From: UBA11222 sp030652895
GTDB taxonomy: Bacteria > Pseudomonadota > Alphaproteobacteria > UBA11222
Direction: 5' to 3'
Assembly: GCA_038318895.1 (NCBI GenBank)
Contig: JBBQCS010000004.1
Coordinates: 1-64,000, forward strand
DNA: 64,000 bases
Below the pieces are notes generated by a model. The model did not search any database. It saw only the letters and a program-made list of their open reading frames with translations, and was not told the DNA's origin. Below are positions 18,421 to 27,405 of the stretch, piece after piece. The position numbers and the translations under genes were made by a program. The stretch's first letter is position 1; the number at the start of each line of letters is the position of its first letter.

Positions 18421-19302
18421 TTATGCGTTACCCCAGTATAATATGAATGTATGCAGGGCGGCTTCACGCTCCGGTTCCTTCGCGCGGCGTACAGCTTCCT
18501 GGGTCAACCGCACCACCACCCGGTTAGCCAGCCGTAGATCTACAAGTTCGATATCCCGGCCAAGCAGGCCATTATTTTGTTCGTACTGCGCAAGCTTGTG
18601 CCACGCTGCAAGCGGGTCCTGTTCGGGCAGGCGCACATCGATACCGTCCTTAAAGCGCATATTCCATCGCCGCTCGCCCACACGAATCGCCGCGGCCACC
18701 CTGCGCTTCAGCTGCGGCTCCGATGCAAGCACGGCTATCAATTCTCCCGCAGCTTTGGGTGCGCCCTTGCCAACGATCAGCGGTAGATCAGGGTATTCAA
18801 CAACGTCTTTCTCCGTAATTTCCACCCCTTCGCGATCCACCAGAACCATCTTCCCGTTGCGTTGCCAGATCGCAATCGGGCGCCGCTCAATCAACTCAAT
18901 ATGAATGGCGTCTGGCAGGTTACGCGTAATGCGCACTTCCTGTACCCAGGGCAGACTGGCGATACGGTCATGCACATCATTCAGGTCAACGTTCAGGATC
19001 GAATCATTCTTAGCAATATTCAGTGCACCGAGCAATTCCTTAGGTTCCGTCTGGACCCGCCCGGCAACGGTTATTGAGCGAACCCTAAACCCCGCATCGT
19101 GCAAAACCTGACGCATCGCCATTGCGGCCTGTTCGCCAACGGTCTGGACCCATCCGGAATAGAAGGCCGTAAAACCCGCCGCACCGGATATGACCAGAAG
19201 AATGGCGGTCAAACCTGCATAGCGCCGCCAGTTGCGGTGTTGCAGTTGCGGACGCCGCGATCCGCGGCTCTTTTGTTTTTTCTTTAGTTTCAGCGCGCGC
19301 AT
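18421..19302 (-). CDS. ftsQ: Cell division protein FtsQ
   Basis: A bitopic divisome protein of about 293 residues. A basic cytoplasmic head (KLKKKQKSRGSRR) precedes one membrane segment (about residues 37-57, TAILLVISGAAGFTAF). A POTRA domain follows (FRVRSITVAGRVQTEPKELL) and then the FtsQ beta domain (LPDAIHIELIERRPIAIW). ATG 19302 is chosen because GGAGG lies seven bases upstream. It overlaps the ddl stop by 13 bases. Confidence 0.93.
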   Translation of the reverse strand: MRALKLKKKQKSRGSRRPQLQHRNWRRYAGLTAILLVISGAAGFTAFYSGWVQTVGEQAAMAMRQVLHDAGFRVRSITVAGRVQTEPKELLGALNIAKNDSILNVDLNDVHDRIASLPWVQEVRITRNLPDAIHIELIERRPIAIWQRNGKMVLVDREGVEITEKDVVEYPDLPLIVGKGAPKAAGELIAVLASEPQLKRRVAAAIRVGERRWNMRFKDGIDVRLPEQDPLAAWHKLAQYEQNNGLLGRDIELVDLRLANRVVVRLTQEAVRRAKEPEREAALHTFILYWGNA

Positions 19303-20216
19303 GAGGCGTCCTCCACCAGCCAGCGGCACAAATCGCCAAATGAAATGCCAAGATACGCGGCTTGTTCCGGCACCAAGGATGTCGGCGTCATACCTGGCTG
19401 GGTGTTTATTTCCAGCAGATAAAGTCCATCACGTCCCGCAACGCTACTATCATAACGGAAATCCGCGCGGCTTACGCCACGACAGCCAAGCAATTGATGC
19501 GCCGCCAGCGCTACATCCATCGCATGCTGGTAAACCTGCGCGTCCACATCCGCCGGGATCACATGCCGCGAACCGCCGGCAGCGTATTTCGCCTCGTAAT
19601 CATAGAATTGGGTTTCGGGCACAATCTCCGTTACCGCCAGCGCGCGGTCCCCCATCACGACAACCGTCAGTTCATGACCGGGAATATAGCGCTCCACCAG
19701 CACCGCATCGCCGAACGCCCAATTATCCGCGGCTATCTGCTGCGGCGGCGCATTATCGCCCTGGCGGACGATAAACACCCCGACGCTGGAACCTTCGGTA
19801 ACCGGCTTCACCACATAAGGCGGGGACATGGGGTGTTTGACCCCTAGCGCATGGCGATCCATTACCATGCCTTCCGGGCTGGCGATCCCCGCATCGTGAA
19901 ACAACCGCTTGGCCATCGGCTTATCCATTGCCGCCGCCGACGCCCGTACCCCGGAATGGGTATAGGGTATGCGCAACAGCTCGAGCATCCCCTGCACGCA
20001 GCCATCTTCGCCCCAGCGGCCGTGCAGCGCATTAAAAACCACATCGGGTTTTAACTCCGCCAGAACGGTCGCAACCGTATCATCCACATCCACTTCGCTG
20101 ACCCGGTATCCTTGCGCGCGCAATGCTTCGGCGCACTTGGCCCCGGACACAAGACTGACTTCGCGTTCAGCGGACCAGCCGCCTTTCAGCACCACGACAT
20201 GGCGGGCGGCATTCAT
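19290..20216 (-). CDS. ddl: D-alanine--D-alanine ligase
   Basis: An ATP-grasp ligase of 308 residues that joins two D-alanines for the peptidoglycan stem. VVVLKGGWSAEREVSLVSG opens the N-terminal domain. The ATP-grasp core has PYVVKPVTEGSSVGVFI, and the C-terminal LLEINTQPGMTPTSLVP carries the metal-binding residues (Glu/Asn). ATG 20216 overlaps the murB stop as ATGA, with a GGGAGGGGGG ribosome-binding region. The upstream in-frame start at 20255 lies inside murB and is less likely. Confidence 0.95.
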   Translation of the reverse strand: MNAARHVVVLKGGWSAEREVSLVSGAKCAEALRAQGYRVSEVDVDDTVATVLAELKPDVVFNALHGRWGEDGCVQGMLELLRIPYTHSGVRASAAAMDKPMAKRLFHDAGIASPEGMVMDRHALGVKHPMSPPYVVKPVTEGSSVGVFIVRQGDNAPPQQIAADNWAFGDAVLVERYIPGHELTVVVMGDRALAVTEIVPETQFYDYEAKYAAGGSRHVIPADVDAQVYQHAMDVALAAHQLLGCRGVSRADFRYDSSVAGRDGLYLLEINTQPGMTPTSLVPEQAAYLGISFGDLCRWLVEDASCAR

Positions 20217-21157
20217 GTACCCCCTCCCGGAGTCCCGATGCGTTGAATTTCCCAATTCAGCACCACGCCACAGACTTCCAGCACGCGGGCACGAACCTGC
20301 TCACCCAGCTGTTCCAGATCGGCCGCCGTCGCATCTCCGTCATTGATCAGAAAATTGCAGTGCTTCTCCGACACCATGGCGCCGCCCAGGCGCAAGCCCC
20401 GGCATCCCGCCGCATCTATCAGTTCCCAGGCCTTACGCCCAGTTGCTTTCGAATCGACCGGATTGGCAAACGTGCTGCCGCCGGTGCGTGCACCAACGGG
20501 CTGGTTTGCACTGCGCTCGGCGGCAATTTCGGCCATGCGCGCGGAAATCGTATTTCGGTCGCCGGGCCTCCCGCGCACACTGATCCGTGTCAGGATCACG
20601 TCCGCCGGAAAAGCGCTGCTGCGATAACCAAAGCCAGCTTGAGCACGCGTAAATTCCCGCGCGCGCCCTTGCCGGTCCACGCCTTGCGCACTGACAAATA
20701 TATCCTTGAGCTCGCCGCCGAACGCACCCGCATTCATGCGCGCGGCGCCGCCCATCGCACCGGGAATACCGCGCAGAAACTCCAACCCCGTCAGAGCCGC
20801 ATCACGTGCCGCAGACGCCAGCTTGACATCCATCACCGCGGCGCCCGCATCAATAAGCCCGTCGCCATCAATCTGAATGTCGCTAAAACCCGCACCCAGT
20901 TGCACCACAACACCCCGGATACCACCGTCGCGGATCAGTAAATTCGAACCCGCGCCAATCACACTAACCGCGATATCATCAGGCAACCCGGCCAAAAAAG
21001 CCGCAAGATCCTGCGCGTCTGCGGGCTCAAATAAAATATCCGCCCGGCCGCCAACCCGGAACCATACCAGTTGCGCCAGATTAAAGTCCGCCCGCACCCG
21101 CCCGCGCACGGATGGCAGACGGTCCAGCAATGACGGAATGGCGCGCCGGGCCATCAT
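20213..21157 (-). CDS. murB: UDP-N-acetylenolpyruvoylglucosamine reductase
   Basis: A FAD-dependent reductase of 314 residues that converts UDP-GlcNAc-enolpyruvate to UDP-MurNAc. LVWFRVGGRADILFEPAD and VIGAGSNLLIRDGG form the FAD-binding domain. FRGIPGAMGG-type sequence, GYRSSAFP and the C-terminal GGSTFANP lie in the catalytic region. This is a type II-like short MurB, as in other alphaproteobacteria. ATG 21157 overlaps the murC stop as ATGA. Confidence 0.95.
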   Translation of the reverse strand: MMARRAIPSLLDRLPSVRGRVRADFNLAQLVWFRVGGRADILFEPADAQDLAAFLAGLPDDIAVSVIGAGSNLLIRDGGIRGVVVQLGAGFSDIQIDGDGLIDAGAAVMDVKLASAARDAALTGLEFLRGIPGAMGGAARMNAGAFGGELKDIFVSAQGVDRQGRAREFTRAQAGFGYRSSAFPADVILTRISVRGRPGDRNTISARMAEIAAERSANQPVGARTGGSTFANPVDSKATGRKAWELIDAAGCRGLRLGGAMVSEKHCNFLINDGDATAADLEQLGEQVRARVLEVCGVVLNWEIQRIGTPGGGT

Positions 21158-22581
21158 GCCGCGCCTGCCATTCGCGCGCGGCTGGCCATTTCTTCCGGCA
21201 AGGCGTTCGCCCATTGCGTTATGTTCCCCGCCCCCAGACAAACCACCAGATCGCCTGCCTCCGCCTCGGCCAAAACCAAAGCGCAGAGTTGCTCCTGCCC
21301 ATCCAGGGCTATTACCCTGCGATGCCCGTGGGCGCGCAAGCCCTCGATCAGCCCGTCGCGGTCAGCGCCAGGGATCGGCTGCTCTCCTGCCGCATAGACA
21401 GGCGCTATGATAACAATATCCGCGTCATTAAAGCAGGTGCAGAAATCCGCAAATAAATTGGCCAACCTGGAATATCGGTGCGGCTGCACGACGGCGATGA
21501 CCCTGCCCGCGCAGCTTTCACGGGCCGCACGCAGCACTGCGGCGATTTCCACCGGATGGTGGCCATAATCATCAACAACGCCAATACCGCCCCATTCGCC
21601 CGTGCGGGTAAAGCGGCGCTTGACGCCGGCAAATGCCGCCAGCGCGCGGCGCTGTATCTTGCGGTCGATTTTCAATTCCCGCGCCACGGCAATTGCCGCC
21701 AGACTGTTGCGCACATTATGAATGCCCGGCATCGGCAGTTTCATGCCTTCCATACGGCTGGTTTTGCCGGTGATCCGGTCGAAGAACTGCACATCAAAAG
21801 TCCAGATGTCGCCATCGGCCTGAATATTTACTGCGCGCACTTCGGCCTGCGGCGACGTGCCGTAGCTGACACAGCGCCGGTCCCGTACCCGCCCCACCAG
21901 GGCCTGCACTTCAGGATGATCAATGCACACCACGGCGCAACCATAGAATGGCACATTCTCGACAAAGGTATCAAAGGCGCGGCGCAGTGCGTCAAAATCC
22001 TGATAAAAGTCGAGATGTTCTGGATCAATATTGGTCACTACTGCAATCGTCGGCGGCAGCTTGGTAAAGGTGCCGTCGGATTCATCCGCTTCGACCACCA
22101 TCCAGTCGCCATCACCCAGCCGCGCATTGGCGCCATATGCATTGATAATGCCACCATTTATCACGGTGGGATCGAAGCGCGCCGCATCCAGCAGGCATGC
22201 CACCATCGATGTGGTCGTGGTTTTGCCGTGGGTGCCGGCAACCGCAACACACCATTTCAGGCGCATGAGTTCGGCCAGCATTTCGGCACGCCGCACCACC
22301 GGCAACGCGCGCTCCCGCGCGGCAATCAGTTCAGGATTATCGGCCTTGATCGCACTTGATACGACCACCACCCGCGCTTTGCCAAGATTTTCCGCCGACT
22401 GCCCGATCGCCACTGGAATGCCAAGTCCACGCAGACGCGTAACATTGGCACCATCGGAACGATCAGAGCCCTGCACCTGATAGCCAAGATTGCACATCAC
22501 TTCGGCAATGCCGCTCATGCCGATGCCGCCGATACCCACGAAATGAATCCAGCCAATATCAAGAGGAAGCCGCGTCATCAT
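21154..22581 (-). CDS. murC: UDP-N-acetylmuramate--L-alanine ligase
   Basis: A Mur ligase of 475 residues that adds L-Ala to UDP-MurNAc in the cytoplasm. The Rossmann opening IHFVGIGGIGMSGIAEV is followed by the ATP loop VAGTHGKTTTTSMVA (about residues 112-126), the central HNVRNSLAAIAVA and the C-terminal DDYGHHPVEIAAVL. The length is typical. Its start overlaps the murG stop as ATGA. Confidence 0.96.
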   Translation of the reverse strand: MMTRLPLDIGWIHFVGIGGIGMSGIAEVMCNLGYQVQGSDRSDGANVTRLRGLGIPVAIGQSAENLGKARVVVVSSAIKADNPELIAARERALPVVRRAEMLAELMRLKWCVAVAGTHGKTTTTSMVACLLDAARFDPTVINGGIINAYGANARLGDGDWMVVEADESDGTFTKLPPTIAVVTNIDPEHLDFYQDFDALRRAFDTFVENVPFYGCAVVCIDHPEVQALVGRVRDRRCVSYGTSPQAEVRAVNIQADGDIWTFDVQFFDRITGKTSRMEGMKLPMPGIHNVRNSLAAIAVARELKIDRKIQRRALAAFAGVKRRFTRTGEWGGIGVVDDYGHHPVEIAAVLRAARESCAGRVIAVVQPHRYSRLANLFADFCTCFNDADIVIIAPVYAAGEQPIPGADRDGLIEGLRAHGHRRVIALDGQEQLCALVLAEAEAGDLVVCLGAGNITQWANALPEEMASRARMAGAA

Positions 22582-23753
22582 GCTGCAACCCTCCTGAAAA
22601 ACGGGATTACCTTGCCGCCACCGCCACCGCCCTTTTTGGGCAGCCCGGCTTTGCGCGGCGCCAGGCGCTCAACCATATCCGCCAGCGCCTTGACGGCGTC
22701 CGGCCGGCCAAGGCCGTGGGCCGCGCCGGCTGCAACAGCAAGTTGTTGCGGATTACGCAACAAATTCTGCAAGCGCTTGGCGAGAACTGCGGCTGTCATT
22801 TCCGCTTCCGGCATAACCCATGCCGCACCGGCATCCGCCAGGGCCTGCGCATTGGCAAGCTGCTGCTGATCCGCGTGATGCGGATACGGAACCAAAATTG
22901 ATGGCACACCCGCCGCTGTCAACTCGCTCACGGTTGTCGCTCCCGATCGCGCGATAACCAGATGCGCCCGGGTAAGCTGTGCGGGCATGTCGCGGATGAA
23001 TTCCGTCAGTTCCACCTGCACGCCGGTTCGCGCATAAGCCTTGCGGGCCTGCTCCAGATCGGCGCCACGGCATTGCTGCACGATGCGTAACCGGGTACTG
23101 ACGCCGGGTGGCAGCATGGCGATGGCCGCAGGCACAGTCTCACTTAATATACGCGCGCCCTGACTGCCGCCGAATATCAGCAGGTTAAACGGCGCATCCA
23201 GCGTGGGCGCGTCATAAAGGCATCCATAACTCGCGGCAATATCGGCGCGCACCGGATTTCCGGTAACAGACACCTTGACCTGATCGATCGCACGCAACCC
23301 GCGCATGCCTTCAACGGAGGCGGCAATGCCACTGACCCGGTGTGCAATCAGACGATTGACCTTGCCGAGCACGGCATTTTGTTCGTGCAGCGCCGTCGGA
23401 ACCCCCAGCCATATCGCCGCCGCCATCGCCGGTAACGCCGGATAACCCCCAAAGCCTATAACAAGCGCCGGAGGGTTCTGACGCAACAGACGAAGCGCCT
23501 CGAATGTGCCAATAACAATCGACGCCGCCGCGCGCAATTTCGCCAGCGCGTTGCCCGCAGGATTTCTCGCTTTAATCACATGCACGTTGATGCGCCCAAA
23601 CGATGATGCGAACGCCGCGCCGCGCGCATCGGTAATCAACGCCACAGAACGTCCGCGCGCGCGCAGCTCCTGCGCCAGTGCTTCGGCGGGAAACATGTGC
23701 CCGCCGGTGCCGCCGGCAGACAAGACGATGGGCACGTCGTTTTGCTCTGTCAT
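22578..23753 (-). CDS. murG: UDP-GlcNAc:lipid I N-acetylglucosaminyltransferase
   Basis: A GT28 transferase of 391 residues that makes lipid II from lipid I at the inner face of the membrane. It has the N-terminal glycine loop LSAGGTGGHMFPAEALA, LHEQNAVLGKVNR, the GGSQGARILSE loop of the C-terminal domain and the donor site RSGATTVSELTAAGVPSILVP. It is some 35 residues longer than E. coli MurG, with a Gly/Lys-rich C-terminal tail. Its ATG overlaps the ftsW stop as ATGA. Confidence 0.95.
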   Translation of the reverse strand: MTEQNDVPIVLSAGGTGGHMFPAEALAQELRARGRSVALITDARGAAFASSFGRINVHVIKARNPAGNALAKLRAAASIVIGTFEALRLLRQNPPALVIGFGGYPALPAMAAAIWLGVPTALHEQNAVLGKVNRLIAHRVSGIAASVEGMRGLRAIDQVKVSVTGNPVRADIAASYGCLYDAPTLDAPFNLLIFGGSQGARILSETVPAAIAMLPPGVSTRLRIVQQCRGADLEQARKAYARTGVQVELTEFIRDMPAQLTRAHLVIARSGATTVSELTAAGVPSILVPYPHHADQQQLANAQALADAGAAWVMPEAEMTAAVLAKRLQNLLRNPQQLAVAAGAAHGLGRPDAVKALADMVERLAPRKAGLPKKGGGGGGKVIPFFRRVAA

Positions 23754-24895
23754 GGCGAACGCCCCACAGATGCACCGCCGATGGCAACCCCCGGGCGTTT
23801 GCGCAGCAAGGCCAAAATCATGCCCACAGTCACTGACAAAGCCAGCAGGGATGAACCGCCATAACTGATAAAGGGCAGGGTCATGCCTTTGGAGGGCAGC
23901 AGGTTCAGGTTGACGGCCATATTAATGGCCGCCTGCAACCCGAACAGAAAAATCAGCCCGGAAGCCGCAAGCTGTACAAAATGATCTTCCGCTGCAAAGG
24001 CGCGCGCCAGACCGCGCAGCACAATAAAAGCAAACAAACCGACCAGCAGCAGGCAGGCAATCATGCCGAATTCCTCACCAACCACGGCAAAGATATAATC
24101 CGTGTGCGCATCTGGCAGAATACGCTTGACCGTCCCTTCACCCGGCCCACGGCCAAACGGACCACCCTGCATAAATGCATTCATGGCCGTGGTGACCTGA
24201 AACGTGTCGCCGGACGACGGATCAAGAAAACGGTCAATACGGCTGGTGACGTGCGGCACATACATATAGGAAAAAACGCCCCCCACCACGCCAGCGCCCA
24301 GAAGCCCCCCAACCAGAAGCATCGGCATGCCGGCGACAAAAAACATGGCGCCAATAACGACGGTCAGCAAAAACGCCTGGCCAAAATCCGGCTGCATGGC
24401 GAGCATGCCTACCGATATCGCCCATGCGCTGAGGGCGATCAGATTACCCGGCACCCCAGAGTTACGGTTTTGTTCAGAAAACATCCAGGCCGCAAACACG
24501 ATCAGGGCGGGTTTCATAAACTCTGATGGCTGCAGAGACATACCAGCCAGCGACAGCCAACGCTGTGCACCATTTCGCTCTTCTCCAATGGTCAACGTCA
24601 GAACCATCATAGCCAGCGCGCCGATAAACAGACCGACCGCCATCCTCTTGACGTTGTTTGGCGACACCATCGACGTGCCTAACAATATGGTCAGCGCCAG
24701 GGGCAACATCATCAAATGCTTTTTTACAAAGAAATAGCTGTCCACATTGATGCGTTCCGCTACTGGCGGACTGGCGGCCAGTGTAAGCAATGTACCGATG
24801 AGGATCAGCGAACCAATAGCGCCCAGGATCCAGCGATCCACGGTCCACCACCATTGGCCAAGAATACTCGTATCGGTACGGGTAAAACTGCTCAC
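23750..24895 (-). CDS. ftsW: Septal peptidoglycan glycosyltransferase FtsW (SEDS)
   Basis: A polytopic SEDS protein of about 381 residues that polymerises septal lipid II together with FtsI. Around ten hydrophobic segments can be traced. Signature stretches are SLAGMSLQPSEFMKPALIVFA, DFGQAFLLTVV, AVVGEEFGMIACL and MTLPFISYGGSSLLA near the C-terminus. GTG 24895 is preferred: GGGAG lies six bases upstream and the start overlaps the murD stop as GTGA, matching the neighbouring junctions. Another GTG at 24916 is in frame. Confidence 0.95.
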   Translation of the reverse strand: MSSFTRTDTSILGQWWWTVDRWILGAIGSLILIGTLLTLAASPPVAERINVDSYFFVKKHLMMLPLALTILLGTSMVSPNNVKRMAVGLFIGALAMMVLTLTIGEERNGAQRWLSLAGMSLQPSEFMKPALIVFAAWMFSEQNRNSGVPGNLIALSAWAISVGMLAMQPDFGQAFLLTVVIGAMFFVAGMPMLLVGGLLGAGVVGGVFSYMYVPHVTSRIDRFLDPSSGDTFQVTTAMNAFMQGGPFGRGPGEGTVKRILPDAHTDYIFAVVGEEFGMIACLLLVGLFAFIVLRGLARAFAAEDHFVQLAASGLIFLFGLQAAINMAVNLNLLPSKGMTLPFISYGGSSLLALSVTVGMILALLRKRPGVAIGGASVGRSP

Positions 24896-26307
24896 ACTGT
24901 ACTCCCGCTCACGCACTTCCCCGCATGCTCTGACACCAGTTTACGGAACGCCTCGCCGCGCGCTTCAAAATTATCGAACTGATCAAACGAAGCGCAAGCC
25001 GGAGACAGCAACACCACCGCACCGCATTCCTGCGCCGAATCCCTGACTGACGCCGCAACCGCGTTCGCCAGATCACCGCACTGCTGATACGCCACCCGCC
25101 CGTCCAATATTTCGGCAAATGCCATTGCCGCTTCCCCAATCAGATAGGCTTTACGGACTCGCGGAAAGAACGGCGCCAGCGAATCAATTCCACCTGCTTT
25201 AGCAACCCCACCAAGAATCACATAGACGCTATCATAGCAAGCCAATGCGCGCGCGGTAGCATCTGCATTTGTGGCTTTTGAATCATTGATGAACCGAACG
25301 CCTTTCACATGACCGACTTCTTCCATGCGATGCGCCAGCCCGGAAAAACTTTCCAGCCCGGCCACTATCTGCCCGCGCGCTATTCCCAAGGCCTGCGCCG
25401 CCGCATACGATGCCGCTGCGTTCTGCCAGTTATGCGCGCCGGGCAGCCGCGTTAGCCGGGTTAAATCGGTCACTTTCTGAGGGTCACCGGACAGCGCATC
25501 AAATAAAACTCCATCCTGCACATAGACGCCAGGCACAGCCGGGACATGCGCCACTGCGACCGGGTTGACCCGCACGCCGCTGGCCCGCAACGCATCACAC
25601 ACACTCACCCCATGCACGTCATCCATGCCGACAACCGCTGCGCCATTCTGGGCAAGGCCGTCAAATATCCGCCGTTTCGCTGCGACATACCCGGACAGGC
25701 TGCCGTGCCGGTCAATATGGTCCGCAGTAATATTAAGCCAGACCGCCACGTCCGCGCCTGTCGGGCCGGTCAGATCAAGCTGATAGGACGACATCTCCAG
25801 CACATACACGCCGTCGGGATCAAGCACGTCCAGATCAAGCGCCGCCGTGCCGATATTGCCACCGACCTGCACCGCGAGCCCGGCTTCGCGCACCAGATGC
25901 CCAATCAATGCGGTCGTTGTTGACTTGCCATTGGTGCCAGTTACCAGCACCAGTCTGGTTGCCGGAAAATTCGCGCGCCGCGCCCGGAAAAACAGCTCCA
26001 CGTCGCCGATCACGTCACAGCCTGCTGCGATGGCGGCCCGCACCACGGCATGGGGGGCCGGGAAATGCAGCGGCACCCCGGGGCTCAACACCAACGCGGC
26101 AATTTCTGTCCAATCAATAGCCGCAAGATCCGCAAACGTCACACCCGATCCCAGCACAGAGCTGGCGTCATCACGGCGCGCCTGCGCATCGTCCCACGCC
26201 ACGACGTCGCTGCCGCCCTGCAACAACGCCCGGGCGGCAGAAATCCCGGTCCGGGCAAGCCCGAAAACGGCGACTTTTTTTCCTGCAAAGGCGGTTGCGG
26301 CGATCAT
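24892..26307 (-). CDS. murD: UDP-N-acetylmuramoyl-L-alanine--D-glutamate ligase
   Basis: A Mur ligase of 471 residues that adds D-Glu. The nucleotide-sugar domain begins VAVFGLARTGISAARALL. The ATP loop VTGTNGKSTTTALIGH is near residue 120, and FINDSKATNADATARALA and LLSPACASFDQFDNFEARG are in the C-terminal domain. The length is usual for alphaproteobacteria. It starts three bases after the mraY stop. Confidence 0.95.
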   Translation of the reverse strand: MIAATAFAGKKVAVFGLARTGISAARALLQGGSDVVAWDDAQARRDDASSVLGSGVTFADLAAIDWTEIAALVLSPGVPLHFPAPHAVVRAAIAAGCDVIGDVELFFRARRANFPATRLVLVTGTNGKSTTTALIGHLVREAGLAVQVGGNIGTAALDLDVLDPDGVYVLEMSSYQLDLTGPTGADVAVWLNITADHIDRHGSLSGYVAAKRRIFDGLAQNGAAVVGMDDVHGVSVCDALRASGVRVNPVAVAHVPAVPGVYVQDGVLFDALSGDPQKVTDLTRLTRLPGAHNWQNAAASYAAAQALGIARGQIVAGLESFSGLAHRMEEVGHVKGVRFINDSKATNADATARALACYDSVYVILGGVAKAGGIDSLAPFFPRVRKAYLIGEAAMAFAEILDGRVAYQQCGDLANAVAASVRDSAQECGAVVLLSPACASFDQFDNFEARGEAFRKLVSEHAGKCVSGSTV

Positions 26308-26310
26308 GCT

Positions 26311-27399
26311 TTATCTCAGCTTGAGAGACGAAAGACCAATCATCGCCAGAACCAGGGCAATGATCCAGAAACGGATGACAATTGTCGATTCCTCCCATCC
26401 GCGCTTTTCGAAATGATGATGGATCGGCGCCATCGCGAAGACGCGCTTTCCAGTCATTTTGAACGACGCGACCTGAACGATCACCGACACGGCCTCAAGC
26501 ACGAACAATCCGCCGACGATCGCCAGAACAATTTCGTGCTTGGTTACAACGGCGATCGCACCCAGCGCCCCGCCCAGCGACAGGGATCCGGTGTCGCCCA
26601 TCATTACCGTCGCGGGCGGCGCATTGAACCATAAAAAACCAAGTCCCGCGCCCACGACAGCGCCAGCGAAAACCGCCAATTCTCCAGCACCCGGCACAGG
26701 TAATATCTGCAGATAATTGGCGTAGACGGCGTTACCCACCAGATAGGCAATAAATGCAAAACTGGCTGAAGCGATCATCACCGGCATGATGGCAAGCCCG
26801 TCAAGGCCATCCGTCAGGTTGACCGCATTGGACGCCCCGACAATGACAAACACCGCCATCGGCAGGAACAGCCAGCCCAGGTCAACCAGAACATTCTTCA
26901 AGAACGGTATAGCCAGCATATCAGCCTGTGCAGGAGCCGCATTCGCGCTGATCCACCATACCACTATCGCGGCGATAACGATTTCGCATGCGAGCTTGAT
27001 CTTGCCGGGCACACCCTTGCTATTGCGCTTGCTGACTTTCAGATAGTCGTCAGCAAACCCCACCAGTCCAAACCCGATCGTGACCGCCAGCACCGCCCAA
27101 ACATAATGATTGGACAAATCAGCCCACAGCAGGGTGCCTGACATTATGCCAAACAATATCAGAAACCCGCCCATCGTGGGCGTGCCTGCTTTGGTAATGA
27201 TATGGCTTTGCGGACCATCCTCACGGATTGGCTGCCCGCCGGGCTGATTCCGCTTCAACAGGCGGATAATTGCCGGACCAAACAGGAAGCTCAAAAACAG
27301 CGCCGTCATCAACGCCCCGCCGGTGCGGAAAGTCAGATAGCGAAACAGGTTGAAAACACCAATGTCGTCCGCTAACGGAAAAAATAAATTATACAGCAT
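26311..27399 (-). CDS. mraY: Phospho-N-acetylmuramoyl-pentapeptide transferase
   Basis: An integral membrane enzyme of 362 residues that transfers phospho-MurNAc-pentapeptide to undecaprenyl phosphate, making lipid I. About ten transmembrane helices are visible. Catalytic and substrate motifs are GTPTMGG near the N-terminus, FADDYLKVSKRNSKG with the conserved Asp pair, NAVNLTDGLDGLA and the C-terminal MAPIHHHFEKRGW. There is a six-base gap from murF. Confidence 0.96.
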   Translation of the reverse strand: MLYNLFFPLADDIGVFNLFRYLTFRTGGALMTALFLSFLFGPAIIRLLKRNQPGGQPIREDGPQSHIITKAGTPTMGGFLILFGIMSGTLLWADLSNHYVWAVLAVTIGFGLVGFADDYLKVSKRNSKGVPGKIKLACEIVIAAIVVWWISANAAPAQADMLAIPFLKNVLVDLGWLFLPMAVFVIVGASNAVNLTDGLDGLAIMPVMIASASFAFIAYLVGNAVYANYLQILPVPGAGELAVFAGAVVGAGLGFLWFNAPPATVMMGDTGSLSLGGALGAIAVVTKHEIVLAIVGGLFVLEAVSVIVQVASFKMTGKRVFAMAPIHHHFEKRGWEESTIVIRFWIIALVLAMIGLSSLKLR

Positions 27400-27405
27400 C
27401 CCTGC